A stretch of DNA of 64,000 nucleotides from Lachnospiraceae bacterium (GTDB lineage: Bacteria > Bacillota > Clostridia > Lachnospirales > Lachnospiraceae), in the NCBI GenBank assembly GCA_900757195.1, contig CAAEMZ010000035.1, positions 1 through 64,000 of the forward strand, given 5' to 3'. How positions within the stretch are numbered: the stretch's first letter is position 1; every line of letters begins with the position of its first letter. The translations under genes and the position numbers were made by a program. The notes under the pieces are model-generated. The model searched no databases. It was not told the DNA's origin and saw only the letters and a list, made by a program, of their open reading frames with translations. Shown one piece after another: positions 8,024-15,174 of the stretch.

Positions 8024-8275
8024 CTAGCAGCATCCGCAGTTGTTGCCGCATCCGAAACCATTTCCGCTGAAGCAGCAGATCAGGAGAATCAGAACGAGCA
8101 GATCGCAGCTGGAGTTGTTGTTCAGGAAGGAATTACCGCAGCCGTTTCCACCGAAGCAGCTCAGGATGAGAATCAGAAAGATAATGGAACAACTGTCGCC
8201 TCCGTTGAAAAATCCAATGTTGTTACCACAACCACAATCATTGTTACCGCAGCCGGTAGCAGCTAAATCACTCAT
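8024..8275 (-). CDS. Small Cys/Gly/Asn-rich hydrophobic protein
   Basis: An 83-residue protein built from two similar halves. Each has a CGN/CGC-rich patch (GCGNNDCGCGNN; GCGNSFLNNNSSC; GFGCGNNCGCC) next to a strongly hydrophobic run (SIIFLILILSCF and DLLVLILLICCF). About 12 cysteines occur in 83 residues. GGAGGC 5 bases upstream of the ATG supports real translation. Such proteins in clostridia are sometimes auto-labelled as chorion-like high-cysteine proteins, a name without functional meaning; some short hydrophobic Gly-rich proteins in Firmicutes are spore-associated. Function unknown. A metal-binding or disulfide-linked envelope peptide is possible. Confidence 0.7.
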   Translation of the reverse strand: MSDLAATGCGNNDCGCGNNIGFFNGGDSCSIIFLILILSCFGGNGCGNSFLNNNSSCDLLVLILLICCFSGNGFGCGNNCGCC

Positions 8276-8390
8276 ATTTTGCCTCCAAAAATTTTTATTA
8301 AATACTTTTGATTTATATTATGTGGGAGGGCTTGTCGGGTTTACTTTTTTCATATAAAATTTATTAAAAAGCGGAAAGAAGGAAAGTTAT

Positions 8391-8942
8391 ATGCAGATGG
8401 TAGAAATTGTTCATCATATATTATCGGAAAAACTGGCACCCGGAGACCGGGCAGTGGATGCGACCGTCGGAAACGGCTGGGATACGCTGAAAATGTGCGA
8501 GATCGTCGGAGCGAAAGGAAAGGTTTACGGATTCGATATTCAGCCGGAGGCCATCGAACATACAAAGCAGCGGCTGGAAGATAATGGATGCGCCCTGCAG
8601 GCGGAGCTGTTCTGCTGTTCCCACAGTGAAGCGGGCGAACGCATCCACGAGCCGGTGAAGGCTTTCACGATGAATCTCGGTTATCTGCCCGGCGGTGATA
8701 AAGGGGTGGTGACAAAGAGGGATTCAACGGTTCAGGCGCTGGAAGCGCTGGTGGAGCTTCTGGTTTCCGGCGGCGTGGGAACCGTCCTTGTCTATTACGG
8801 CCATGAGGGCGGCAAAGAAGAGAAGGCTGCTGTGGAGGCCTTTATGGAAGGGCTGGCGCCGGGATGGGGACAGGTGACACGGATGGCGGTTGTCAACCGA
8901 AAAAACTGCCCACCGGTTTTATATGTACTGGAGAAAAAATAA
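8391..8942 (+). CDS. mnmM: YtqB/MnmM-type tRNA methyltransferase
   Basis: SAM-dependent methyltransferase of 183 residues. Motif I is VDATVGNGWDTL, motif II has the acidic VYGFDIQPEAI, and the family-specific block FTMNLGYLPGGDKGVVTK is followed by STVQALEAL and YYGHEGGKEEK. These match YtqB, which completes the 5-methylaminomethyl-2-thiouridine modification at the tRNA wobble position in Gram-positive bacteria lacking a bifunctional MnmC. The start follows GGAAAG. The gene stands alone between a divergent gene and a small regulator. Confidence 0.88.
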   Translation: MQMVEIVHHILSEKLAPGDRAVDATVGNGWDTLKMCEIVGAKGKVYGFDIQPEAIEHTKQRLEDNGCALQAELFCCSHSEAGERIHEPVKAFTMNLGYLPGGDKGVVTKRDSTVQALEALVELLVSGGVGTVLVYYGHEGGKEEKAAVEAFMEGLAPGWGQVTRMAVVNRKNCPPVLYVLEKK

Positions 8943-8951
8943 AATTTGAGT

Positions 8952-8971
8952 TTGTCGTCAGGCTTCGACAA
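8952..8971. repeat. Inverted repeat upstream of the XRE regulator
   Basis: TTGTCG and CGACAA, 8 bases apart, lie 20 bases upstream of a TATAAT (8992-8997). They could be a weak terminator for mnmM (followed by GTTTTA) or an operator for the small regulator. Confidence 0.4.
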
Positions 8972-9029
8972 GTTTTATGGATGAGCCGTGATATAATCAG
9001 GACATATCTTGAAATAAGGAGAAGGAATT

Positions 9030-9266
9030 ATGAGGACAGATGAACACAAGATGACTCAATTGGGATATGCGCTGAGAGAATACCGGGTACGCCATAATAT
9101 GACGCAGCAGGAGCTGGCGGAGCAGCTCGGGGTCAGCACGAACACGATCCATCTCTGGGAGACGAAGGTATGCAAGCCTTCCATGGGATCTCTGCTGCTG
9201 CTTTCAGATTTGCTGGAGATTTCCCTTCTGGATATTATTTCAAAGTCAAAAAAAGATTATCGGTGA
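9030..9266 (+). CDS. XRE-family helix-turn-helix regulator
   Basis: A 78-residue protein consisting almost wholly of a Cro/CI helix-turn-helix (LGYALREYRVRHNMTQQELAEQLGVSTNTIHLWETKVCKPS). It has no effector domain. Small stand-alone XRE proteins usually act as repressors, often of their own promoter; a TATAAT and an inverted repeat lie just upstream. GGAGAAGG precedes the ATG. Its target cannot be deduced. Confidence 0.88.
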   Translation: MRTDEHKMTQLGYALREYRVRHNMTQQELAEQLGVSTNTIHLWETKVCKPSMGSLLLLSDLLEISLLDIISKSKKDYR

Positions 9267-9423
9267 CATAAAAAGAGAGTCTGTGATATAAACCGGGGTG
9301 GATAATTTACGGAAGTGTGCTATACTATTTGAGAAGAAAGCGGCGGGCGAAGATATTCGGACAGAGATGTCCGGGATGAAAACCTGTCGGATACAGACGT
9401 ATAGAATGAAAGGAAGAAAGAAC

Positions 9424-10443
9424 ATGGCGATATTAGTGACCGGCGGTGCCGGATATATTGGAAGCCACACATGTGTGGAGTTACTTAATGCAGGTTATGA
9501 TGTGGTTGTTGTGGATAATTTATGCAACTCCTGTAAGGAAGCGCTGGACCGGGTTCAGGAGATTACAGGAAAGGCCGTAAAGTTTTATGAAACCGATGTT
9601 CTCGACAGAGAAGGGCTGAACCGGATTTTTGATGCGGAAAAGATTGATTCGGTCATTCATTTTGCCGGCCTGAAAGCGGTGGGTGAATCTGTGGCAAAGC
9701 CGCTGGAATATTACTATAATAATATAACGGGAACGCTCATTTTATGTGATGTTATGCGCAGCCATGGCGTGAAGAGCATTGTTTTCAGTTCTTCAGCAAC
9801 CGTTTACGGAACGCCTGCCTTTGTTCCGATCACAGAGGAGTGTCCGAAGGGCATCTGCACGAATCCCTATGGCTGGACCAAATCCATGCTGGAGCAGATT
9901 TTAACAGATATGCATACGGCCGACGCCGAGTGGAAGGTCGTGCTTCTTCGTTATTTTAACCCGATCGGCGCCCATGAGAGCGGACGTATCGGAGAGAATC
10001 CAAAGGGAATTCCGAATAATCTGGTTCCTTATATTACCCAGGTGGCTGTTGGAAAACTGGAATCTCTGGGGGTTTTCGGCGATGATTATGATACACCGGA
10101 CGGTACGGGCGTGCGGGATTACATCCACGTTGTCGATCTGGCCCTCGGTCATGTTAAGGCCATTGAGAAGATGGCATCCATTCACGATGGCGTGCTCACC
10201 TATAACCTCGGTACAGGCATCGGATACAGCGTTCTGGATATTGTCAAAGGATTTGAGAAAGCCGTTGGCCGGCCGATCCCTTATGTGATTAAACCAAGAC
10301 GTCCCGGAGATATTGCATCCTGTTATGCAGATCCGTCGCTGGCGAAGAAAGAACTTGGATGGGAAGCAAAACGAAACCTTGAAAAGATGTGCGAGGATTC
10401 CTGGCGGTGGCAGAAGAATAATCCGGAGGGCTATGAAGCTTAA
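9424..10443 (+). CDS. galE: UDP-glucose 4-epimerase
   Basis: Interconverts UDP-glucose and UDP-galactose for the Leloir pathway and surface polysaccharide synthesis. It is 339 residues, the normal length. The Rossmann motif is VTGGAGYIGSHTCVELL, with NAD-binding FVVVDNL-like VVVVDNLCNS, substrate loop SSSATVYG, and catalytic YGWTK (YxxxK). The frame stays open upstream to 9298, but the conserved N-terminus MAILVTGGAG and the AAAGGAAG site place the start at ATG 9424. A TATACT at 9321-9326 may mark the promoter, leaving a leader of about 95 bases with a small hairpin. Confidence 0.96.
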   Translation: MAILVTGGAGYIGSHTCVELLNAGYDVVVVDNLCNSCKEALDRVQEITGKAVKFYETDVLDREGLNRIFDAEKIDSVIHFAGLKAVGESVAKPLEYYYNNITGTLILCDVMRSHGVKSIVFSSSATVYGTPAFVPITEECPKGICTNPYGWTKSMLEQILTDMHTADAEWKVVLLRYFNPIGAHESGRIGENPKGIPNNLVPYITQVAVGKLESLGVFGDDYDTPDGTGVRDYIHVVDLALGHVKAIEKMASIHDGVLTYNLGTGIGYSVLDIVKGFEKAVGRPIPYVIKPRRPGDIASCYADPSLAKKELGWEAKRNLEKMCEDSWRWQKNNPEGYEA

Positions 10444-10476
10444 AAGAACAGAATAGATTGCTGACGTTAAAAAGGG

Positions 10477-10512
10477 GAGGTTCTGGGCATATCAAAACCA
10501 GAACCTCTTTCA
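10477..10512. terminator. Bidirectional terminator between galE and subtilase
   Basis: GAGGTTCTGG (10477-10486) pairs with CCAGAACCTC (10498-10507), followed by TTTCAT. Confidence 0.85.
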
Positions 10513-10525
10513 TATTATTTTTCGT

Positions 10526-11458
10526 TCAGGACAGAATACTTTCCGGGGCAGACATGAGGGCTTCCAGATTCAGAAGTCCGTAGCCCTGCTGGTTCCGGGG
10601 AAGCCGCAGATCGGTGGCTGTGATCTGAATACAGCGTTTGACATCCTCATTCGTCAGCCCGGGGTATTTGTTCAAAAAAACAGCACAGGCCCCGGAGACG
10701 ATCGGCGTTGCCATGGATGTGCCGCTGCGGGCCGTGTAGCCGGAATTATTGCCGTAGTAAGACAGACTGCAGGAAATAATATTGGAACCGGGAGCGACCA
10801 CATCCGGTTTCTGGATCATCCGCCGGGTCGGACCGCGGCCGGAATAATTGTGAATCCGGCTGCCGCCAAGGAGGACGGTCTTGTGGTCGTCGGAAGAACC
10901 GACGGTAATGACTTTACGGCTGATGCCGGGAGAAGTGACCGACATGCGTTTCGGTCCGTTGTTTCCAGCGGCAACGACAACAACGATGCCGCTGTCCCAG
11001 GCGGCGTTGACACTCTGGACGAGAATGGACTTCTGTTCGTCGACTTCGGTGCTTTCTGAACCGACAGAGATGTTCAGTACGCGGATATTATAACGCTGGC
11101 GGTTTTCAATGATCCAGCGGACAGCTTCCAGAATATGGGATATCGAACCATTTCCATTGGAATCCAGAATTTTTCCCACTACAAGGTGGGATTCCGGAGC
11201 GATTCCCCGGTATCGTCCCTCGGAACGGCGGCCATTGCCGGCAATAATGCCGCAGACATGGGTTCCATGCCCGTTATCGTCATAAGGGGCCGGCTGCCGG
11301 TGGACGAAGTCCCTGAAGGCGGCAATCCGGTCAGAGGGGAGGATAAAGTCTTCATGGGGGTAAATCCCGGTATCGAGAACGGCGATGCCTATGGATTTCC
11401 CTGTGTAAGCAGCAGAAGCCGGGCCATCGGCACGGATGATTTTTCGAGACTGGTACAT
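10526..11458 (-). CDS. Subtilisin-like serine protease (AprX-type, S8)
   Basis: S8 family protease, 310 residues, with an intact triad: Asp29 in AVLDTGIYPHEDF, His64 in NGHGTHVCG and Ser248 in SGTSMATPIVSG. The oxyanion Asn lies in AAGNNGP. There is no signal peptide and no prodomain; the catalytic domain starts within 25 residues, as in intracellular AprX-like subtilases. It probably acts in the cytoplasm or mother cell. The PDVVAPGSNIIS block and YGLLNLEA end are standard. It is convergent with galE; a divergent promoter region separates it from icd. Confidence 0.9.
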   Translation of the reverse strand: MYQSRKIIRADGPASAAYTGKSIGIAVLDTGIYPHEDFILPSDRIAAFRDFVHRQPAPYDDNGHGTHVCGIIAGNGRRSEGRYRGIAPESHLVVGKILDSNGNGSISHILEAVRWIIENRQRYNIRVLNISVGSESTEVDEQKSILVQSVNAAWDSGIVVVVAAGNNGPKRMSVTSPGISRKVITVGSSDDHKTVLLGGSRIHNYSGRGPTRRMIQKPDVVAPGSNIISCSLSYYGNNSGYTARSGTSMATPIVSGACAVFLNKYPGLTNEDVKRCIQITATDLRLPRNQQGYGLLNLEALMSAPESILS

Positions 11459-11526
11459 AGAATCGCCTGTTTTTTATATAATATATGTATTTGAGGGATA
11501 AAAATTGAATGTCTCCCAAAATATTC

Positions 11527-11555
11527 TTGCATATTCCAAAAAGTTATTATATCAT
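11527..11555 (+). promoter_or_regulatory. icd promoter
   Basis: TTGCAT, 17 bases, TATCAT; 34 bases upstream of the icd ATG. Confidence 0.65.
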
Positions 11556-11589
11556 GATGGTTAGAATGAGTAGTCAGGAGGATATACCT

Positions 11590-12798
11590 ATGGATAAGAT
11601 AAAAATGACGACACCGCTGGTAGAGATGGACGGCGACGAGATGACCCGTATTCTCTGGAAGATGATTAAAGATGAATTACTGGAGCCTTTCGTTGAACTG
11701 AATACGGAATACTACGATCTGGGGCTGGAACACCGGAATGAAACCGATGACCAGGTCACCGTGGATTCTGCATTGGCTACAAAAAAATACGGCGTTGCTG
11801 TTAAATGTGCGACGATTACGCCGAATGCGGCGCGTATGGGTGAATATAACCTGAAAGAGATGTGGAAGAGCCCGAACGGTACGATTCGTGCCATTCTGGA
11901 CGGTACCGTTTTCCGTGCGCCGATTATTGTTAAAGGAATCGAACCAAACGTAAAAACATGGAAAAAACCGATCACTCTGGCGAGACATGCCTATGGCGAT
12001 GTTTATAAAGCAAGCGAGATGAAGATTCCGGCTGCCGGTAAAGTCGAACTGGTTTACACAGCGGAAGACGGTACAGAAACACGGGAACTGGTGCATGTGT
12101 TTGACGGACCGGGAGTTGTGCAGGGAATGCATAATATCGAAAAATCCATCCGGAGCTTTGCACATAGCTGTTTTAAATATGCCCTGGATACAAAACAGGA
12201 TCTGTGGTTTGCCACAAAGGATACGATTTCCAAAAAATACGATCATACATTTAAGGATATTTTCCAGGAAATCTACGATGCGGAATATGCCGAAGCTTTT
12301 GAAGCCGCAGGCCTTGAATATTTCTATACGCTGATCGACGATGCCGTGGCACGGGTGATGAAATCCGAAGGCGGTTATATCTGGGCGTGCAAAAACTATG
12401 ACGGCGATGTGATGAGCGATATGGTATCCTCTGCCTTTGGTTCACTGGCAATGATGACCTCTGTGCTTGTATCACCGGAAGGCTATTATGAGTATGAAGC
12501 TGCCCATGGTACCGTACAGAGACATTATTATAAACATCTGGCCGGAGAAGAAACATCCACCAACTCCGTAGCGACGATTTTTGCATGGACCGGCGCTTTA
12601 AGAAAACGGGGTGAAATGGACGGAAATAAAGATTTAATGACTTTCGCTGACAAACTGGAAGCGGCAACGATTAAAACGATTGAATCCGGTAAGATGACAA
12701 AAGACCTCACACTGCTGACAACGCTGACAGACGTTACAGAGCTGACCAGCGAAGGATTTATCAAGGCAATCCGTGAAAATCTGGAAGCAATGATGTAA
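11590..12798 (+). CDS. icd: NADP-dependent isocitrate dehydrogenase
   Basis: Oxidative decarboxylation of isocitrate to 2-oxoglutarate, supplying glutamate precursor. It is 402 residues, of the homodimeric type shared with eukaryotic cytosolic enzymes and Thermotoga. Blocks are PLVEMDGDEMTRILW at the N-terminus, CATITPNAARMGEYNLKEMWKSPNGTIR (isocitrate-binding Ser and Arg residues), ITLARHAYGDVYKA, DDAVARVMKSEGGYIWACKNYDGDVMSD (metal Asp) and the NADP-loop AAHGTVQRHYYKHLAGEETSTN. The frame is open to 11509, but ATG 11590 has AGGAGG and the conserved N-terminus. The Re-citrate-synthase-like gene follows, so the two act in sequence with an aconitase not seen here. Confidence 0.95.
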   Translation: MDKIKMTTPLVEMDGDEMTRILWKMIKDELLEPFVELNTEYYDLGLEHRNETDDQVTVDSALATKKYGVAVKCATITPNAARMGEYNLKEMWKSPNGTIRAILDGTVFRAPIIVKGIEPNVKTWKKPITLARHAYGDVYKASEMKIPAAGKVELVYTAEDGTETRELVHVFDGPGVVQGMHNIEKSIRSFAHSCFKYALDTKQDLWFATKDTISKKYDHTFKDIFQEIYDAEYAEAFEAAGLEYFYTLIDDAVARVMKSEGGYIWACKNYDGDVMSDMVSSAFGSLAMMTSVLVSPEGYYEYEAAHGTVQRHYYKHLAGEETSTNSVATIFAWTGALRKRGEMDGNKDLMTFADKLEAATIKTIESGKMTKDLTLLTTLTDVTELTSEGFIKAIRENLEAMM

Positions 12799-12807
12799 TT
12801 GAAAGAC

Positions 12808-12845
12808 AAAAACCTTCAGAAATTTTTCTGGAGGTTTTTATTTAT
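12808..12845 (+). terminator. icd terminator
   Basis: AAAACCTTCAGAA pairs with TTCTGGAGGTTTT (one G-T pair), followed by TATTTATT. Confidence 0.8.
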
Positions 12846-12899
12846 TACGGGAAAGCTGCATGCAGCCCGGCCCTGTTTGAAAAAATCTGTGATAAATCC

Positions 12900-12928
12900 T
12901 TGACATTTTATGTATAATTGTATACAAT
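12900..12928 (+). promoter_or_regulatory. Promoter of the Re-citrate-synthase-like gene
   Basis: TTGACA, 17 bases, TACAAT. The spacer and -10 lie inside the 34-bp palindrome at 12906-12939, so a bound repressor would block polymerase. A second TTGACA at 12941 may belong to an additional, weaker promoter. Confidence 0.75.
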
Positions 12929-12939
12929 TATACATAAAA
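12906..12939. promoter_or_regulatory. 34-bp perfect palindrome, probable GntR (FadR-type) operator
   Basis: Both 17-base halves are exact reverse complements, centred between 12922 and 12923. The core ATTGTATACAAT resembles FadR/FCD-type GntR operators (TTGTATACAA). An FCD-domain GntR regulator is the third gene of this cluster (14403), making it the obvious candidate ligand. Confidence 0.75.
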
Positions 12940-12996
12940 ATTGACACATTAATTAGTTAAAGTAAAACTTTTTATAGAAACAGGAGTGAGAGAAAT

Positions 12997-14391
12997 ATGG
13001 ATAATCGTAATGTGGTTATGAATCCGCATAATAACCTGCTGGCTTTGGAAGAACATTTTTATGCGCTTCAGGATGTCAAAGAACCGAATGTTTTCAGAAA
13101 CCTTTTTCCATATGAGGAAGTACCGAAAATCGTATTCAACCAGAGGGTTGTGCCGATTAATATGCCGGAAAAAATCTGGATTACAGATACGACCTTCCGT
13201 GACGGACAGCAGTCCAGAGCGCCTTATTCTACCGAACAGATTGTCACTTTATATGATTATATGCACCGACTCAGCGGTCCGAAGGGCGTTATCCGCCAGA
13301 GTGAGTTTTTCCTCTACAGTGAAAAGGACCGGAATGCGGCCTACAAATGTATGGAAAGAGGATACGAATTTCCGGAGGTTACGGCCTGGATCCGTGCGAA
13401 TAAAAAGGATTTTCAGTTTGTCAAAGAAATGGGAATTAAGGAAACCGGTATTTTAGTCAGCTGTTCGGATTATCATATTTTCTATAAAATGAAAATGACC
13501 CGTAAGCAGGCTCTGGAACACTATCTCAGTGTTGTCCGGGAGTGCCTGGAAACCGGCGTACGTCCGCGGTGTCATCTGGAGGATATTACCCGTTCCGATA
13601 TTTACGGTTTTGTGATTCCGTTTTGTCTGGAATTACAGAAACTGGGTGAAGAATACGGAATTCCGGTAAAAATCCGCGCCTGTGATACGATGGGCTATGG
13701 CGTCAACTTTACGGGAGCGGCGATTCCGCGTTCAGTACCGGGAATTATTTACGGATTGAATGTCCATGCGGGCGTACCGTCAAGTCTGATCGAATGGCAC
13801 GGACATAATGATTTCTATAAGGCCGTTGTCAATTCCACGACGGCATGGCTTTATGGCGCCAGTGGTGTCAACTGTTCGTTGTTTGGTATCGGCGAGCGTA
13901 CCGGAAACACACCGCTGGAGGCGATGGTTTTTGAATATGCACAGCTTCGGGGAACTCTTGATGGCATGGACACGACAGTGATTACAGAGATGGCCGAATA
14001 TTATGAGAAGGAAATCGGCTACAAGCTGCCGTCCAGAACGCCTTTTGTCGGAAAAAATTTCAATGTAACACGTGCGGGTATCCATGCGGATGGTCTGCTC
14101 AAAAACGAAGAAATTTACAATATCTTTGATACGGAAAAATTTTTGAACCGTCCGGTAATGGTCGCCGTTTCCAATACGTCCGGTCTGGCGGGAATTGCCC
14201 ACTGGATCAATACCTATTTCCGATTAAAGGGTGATAAATGTGTGACAAAATCCGATCCGATCATCAGTTACGTCAAAGACTGGGTTGACCAGGAATATGA
14301 GAGCGGACGGGTGACCGCGCTGACAGATGACGAACTTTTAAAAGTGATCGACGAAGCATGTCAGGCATGTGATTATACAATACAGGCTTAG
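12997..14391 (+). CDS. Re-citrate synthase-like enzyme (homocitrate/isopropylmalate synthase family)
   Basis: HMGL-like acyltransferase of 464 residues. It has TDTTFRDGQQSRAPYS (residues 63-78, metal Asp and Arg), a CHLEDITRSDIYGF block, RACDTMGYGVNF, EWHGHNDFYKAVVNS (metal His pair) and SLFGIGERTGNTPLEA. The protein lacks the C-terminal leucine-feedback LeuA domain. The unusual N-terminus (about 55 residues before the barrel), the length and the genetic link to icd fit the clostridial Re-citrate synthase first described in C. kluyveri, which makes citrate from acetyl-CoA and oxaloacetate. Homocitrate synthase is the main alternative, but no lysine or nif genes are nearby. Confidence 0.75.
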   Translation: MDNRNVVMNPHNNLLALEEHFYALQDVKEPNVFRNLFPYEEVPKIVFNQRVVPINMPEKIWITDTTFRDGQQSRAPYSTEQIVTLYDYMHRLSGPKGVIRQSEFFLYSEKDRNAAYKCMERGYEFPEVTAWIRANKKDFQFVKEMGIKETGILVSCSDYHIFYKMKMTRKQALEHYLSVVRECLETGVRPRCHLEDITRSDIYGFVIPFCLELQKLGEEYGIPVKIRACDTMGYGVNFTGAAIPRSVPGIIYGLNVHAGVPSSLIEWHGHNDFYKAVVNSTTAWLYGASGVNCSLFGIGERTGNTPLEAMVFEYAQLRGTLDGMDTTVITEMAEYYEKEIGYKLPSRTPFVGKNFNVTRAGIHADGLLKNEEIYNIFDTEKFLNRPVMVAVSNTSGLAGIAHWINTYFRLKGDKCVTKSDPIISYVKDWVDQEYESGRVTALTDDELLKVIDEACQACDYTIQA

Positions 14392-14402
14392 GGGGCCATG
14401 GG

Positions 14403-15083
14403 ATGCTGAAGAGTGATTTTTCAGAAGATATGGGAAAATATTCACTGACAGAGAAAATTTATCAGGCACTGCGCTCGGATATTCTCTCAGGAGCATTTAA
14501 AGATAATGAAGAATTAAAAGAAAATACGCTGGCAAAAAGCTATGGGGTGAGCCGTACACCGGTGCGGGAAGCCATCCGACAGCTCGCGCTGGAAGGTCTG
14601 GTGGATACCATTCCGAACAGGGGGGCTTTTGTGCATAATATTCACTGTAAGGATGTGGAGGATGTCTATGCCATCCGTTCTCTGATGGAAGGTCTGGCGG
14701 CCCGGTGGGCCGTGGAGCATATTACGGATGCCCAGATGGAAGCCATGGAGGAAGTTCTTTATATGTCCGAGTTTTACCGGAAGAAGGGAAACTGGGAACA
14801 GGTATATATTGCCGATAACCGGTTTCATGAGCTGATGTATGCGGCCTCCGGCAGCCATCTGCTGGAACATATGCTGCGGACTTTTCATGAATATGTCCAG
14901 CAGGTGCGTAAAAATGCCCTGAAGGATAAAGAAAGGGCGGAAAAGTCCTATGAGGAACATGCAGCGATCATGGAGGCGATTAAAAACCGCCAGCCGGATG
15001 CCGCAGCGATGCTGGCCACCCGGCATATTGAAAATGCGGTGGAGAGCTGGAAAGTAACAGATGCGATCCATGCGGTAAAATAA
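14403..15083 (+). CDS. GntR-family (FCD/FadR-type) transcriptional regulator
   Basis: 226 residues. The N-terminal winged helix has the classic LTEKIYQALRSDILSGAFKDNEELKENTLAKSYGVSRTPVREAIRQLALEGLVDTIPNRGAFV. An all-helical FCD ligand domain follows (DVYAIRSLMEGLAARWA, with metal-type residues in DNRFHELMYAASGSHLLEHML and EEHAAIMEAI...ARHIENAVE). FCD proteins sense small carboxylic acids, often through a bound metal. It starts 11 bases after the citrate synthase stop and is therefore co-transcribed; the palindrome on the shared promoter suggests autoregulated control by citrate, glutamate or a related acid. Confidence 0.9.
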   Translation: MLKSDFSEDMGKYSLTEKIYQALRSDILSGAFKDNEELKENTLAKSYGVSRTPVREAIRQLALEGLVDTIPNRGAFVHNIHCKDVEDVYAIRSLMEGLAARWAVEHITDAQMEAMEEVLYMSEFYRKKGNWEQVYIADNRFHELMYAASGSHLLEHMLRTFHEYVQQVRKNALKDKERAEKSYEEHAAIMEAIKNRQPDAAAMLATRHIENAVESWKVTDAIHAVK

Positions 15084-15117
15084 GGGCGGACAGCGCCGTT
15101 CATCATGCAGATAAAAC

Positions 15118-15158
15118 AAATCCCGGAAATTATCCTGACGATAGTTTCCGGGATTTTT
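15118..15158. terminator. Bidirectional terminator
   Basis: AAATCCCGGAAA (15118-15129) pairs with TTTCCGGGATTT (15145-15156), with T-tracts on both strands. It lies between the gntR gene and the convergent ABC-F gene. Confidence 0.88.
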
Positions 15159-15174
15159 ATCGGTATATATTCGG

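Noticed and set aside
7937..8266. 109-codon plus-strand frame over the Cys-rich gene
   Set aside because: The minus-strand gene has GGAGGC and ATG at the right spacing and a patterned protein; the plus-strand product is a featureless Ala/Val/Thr/Glu-rich shadow.
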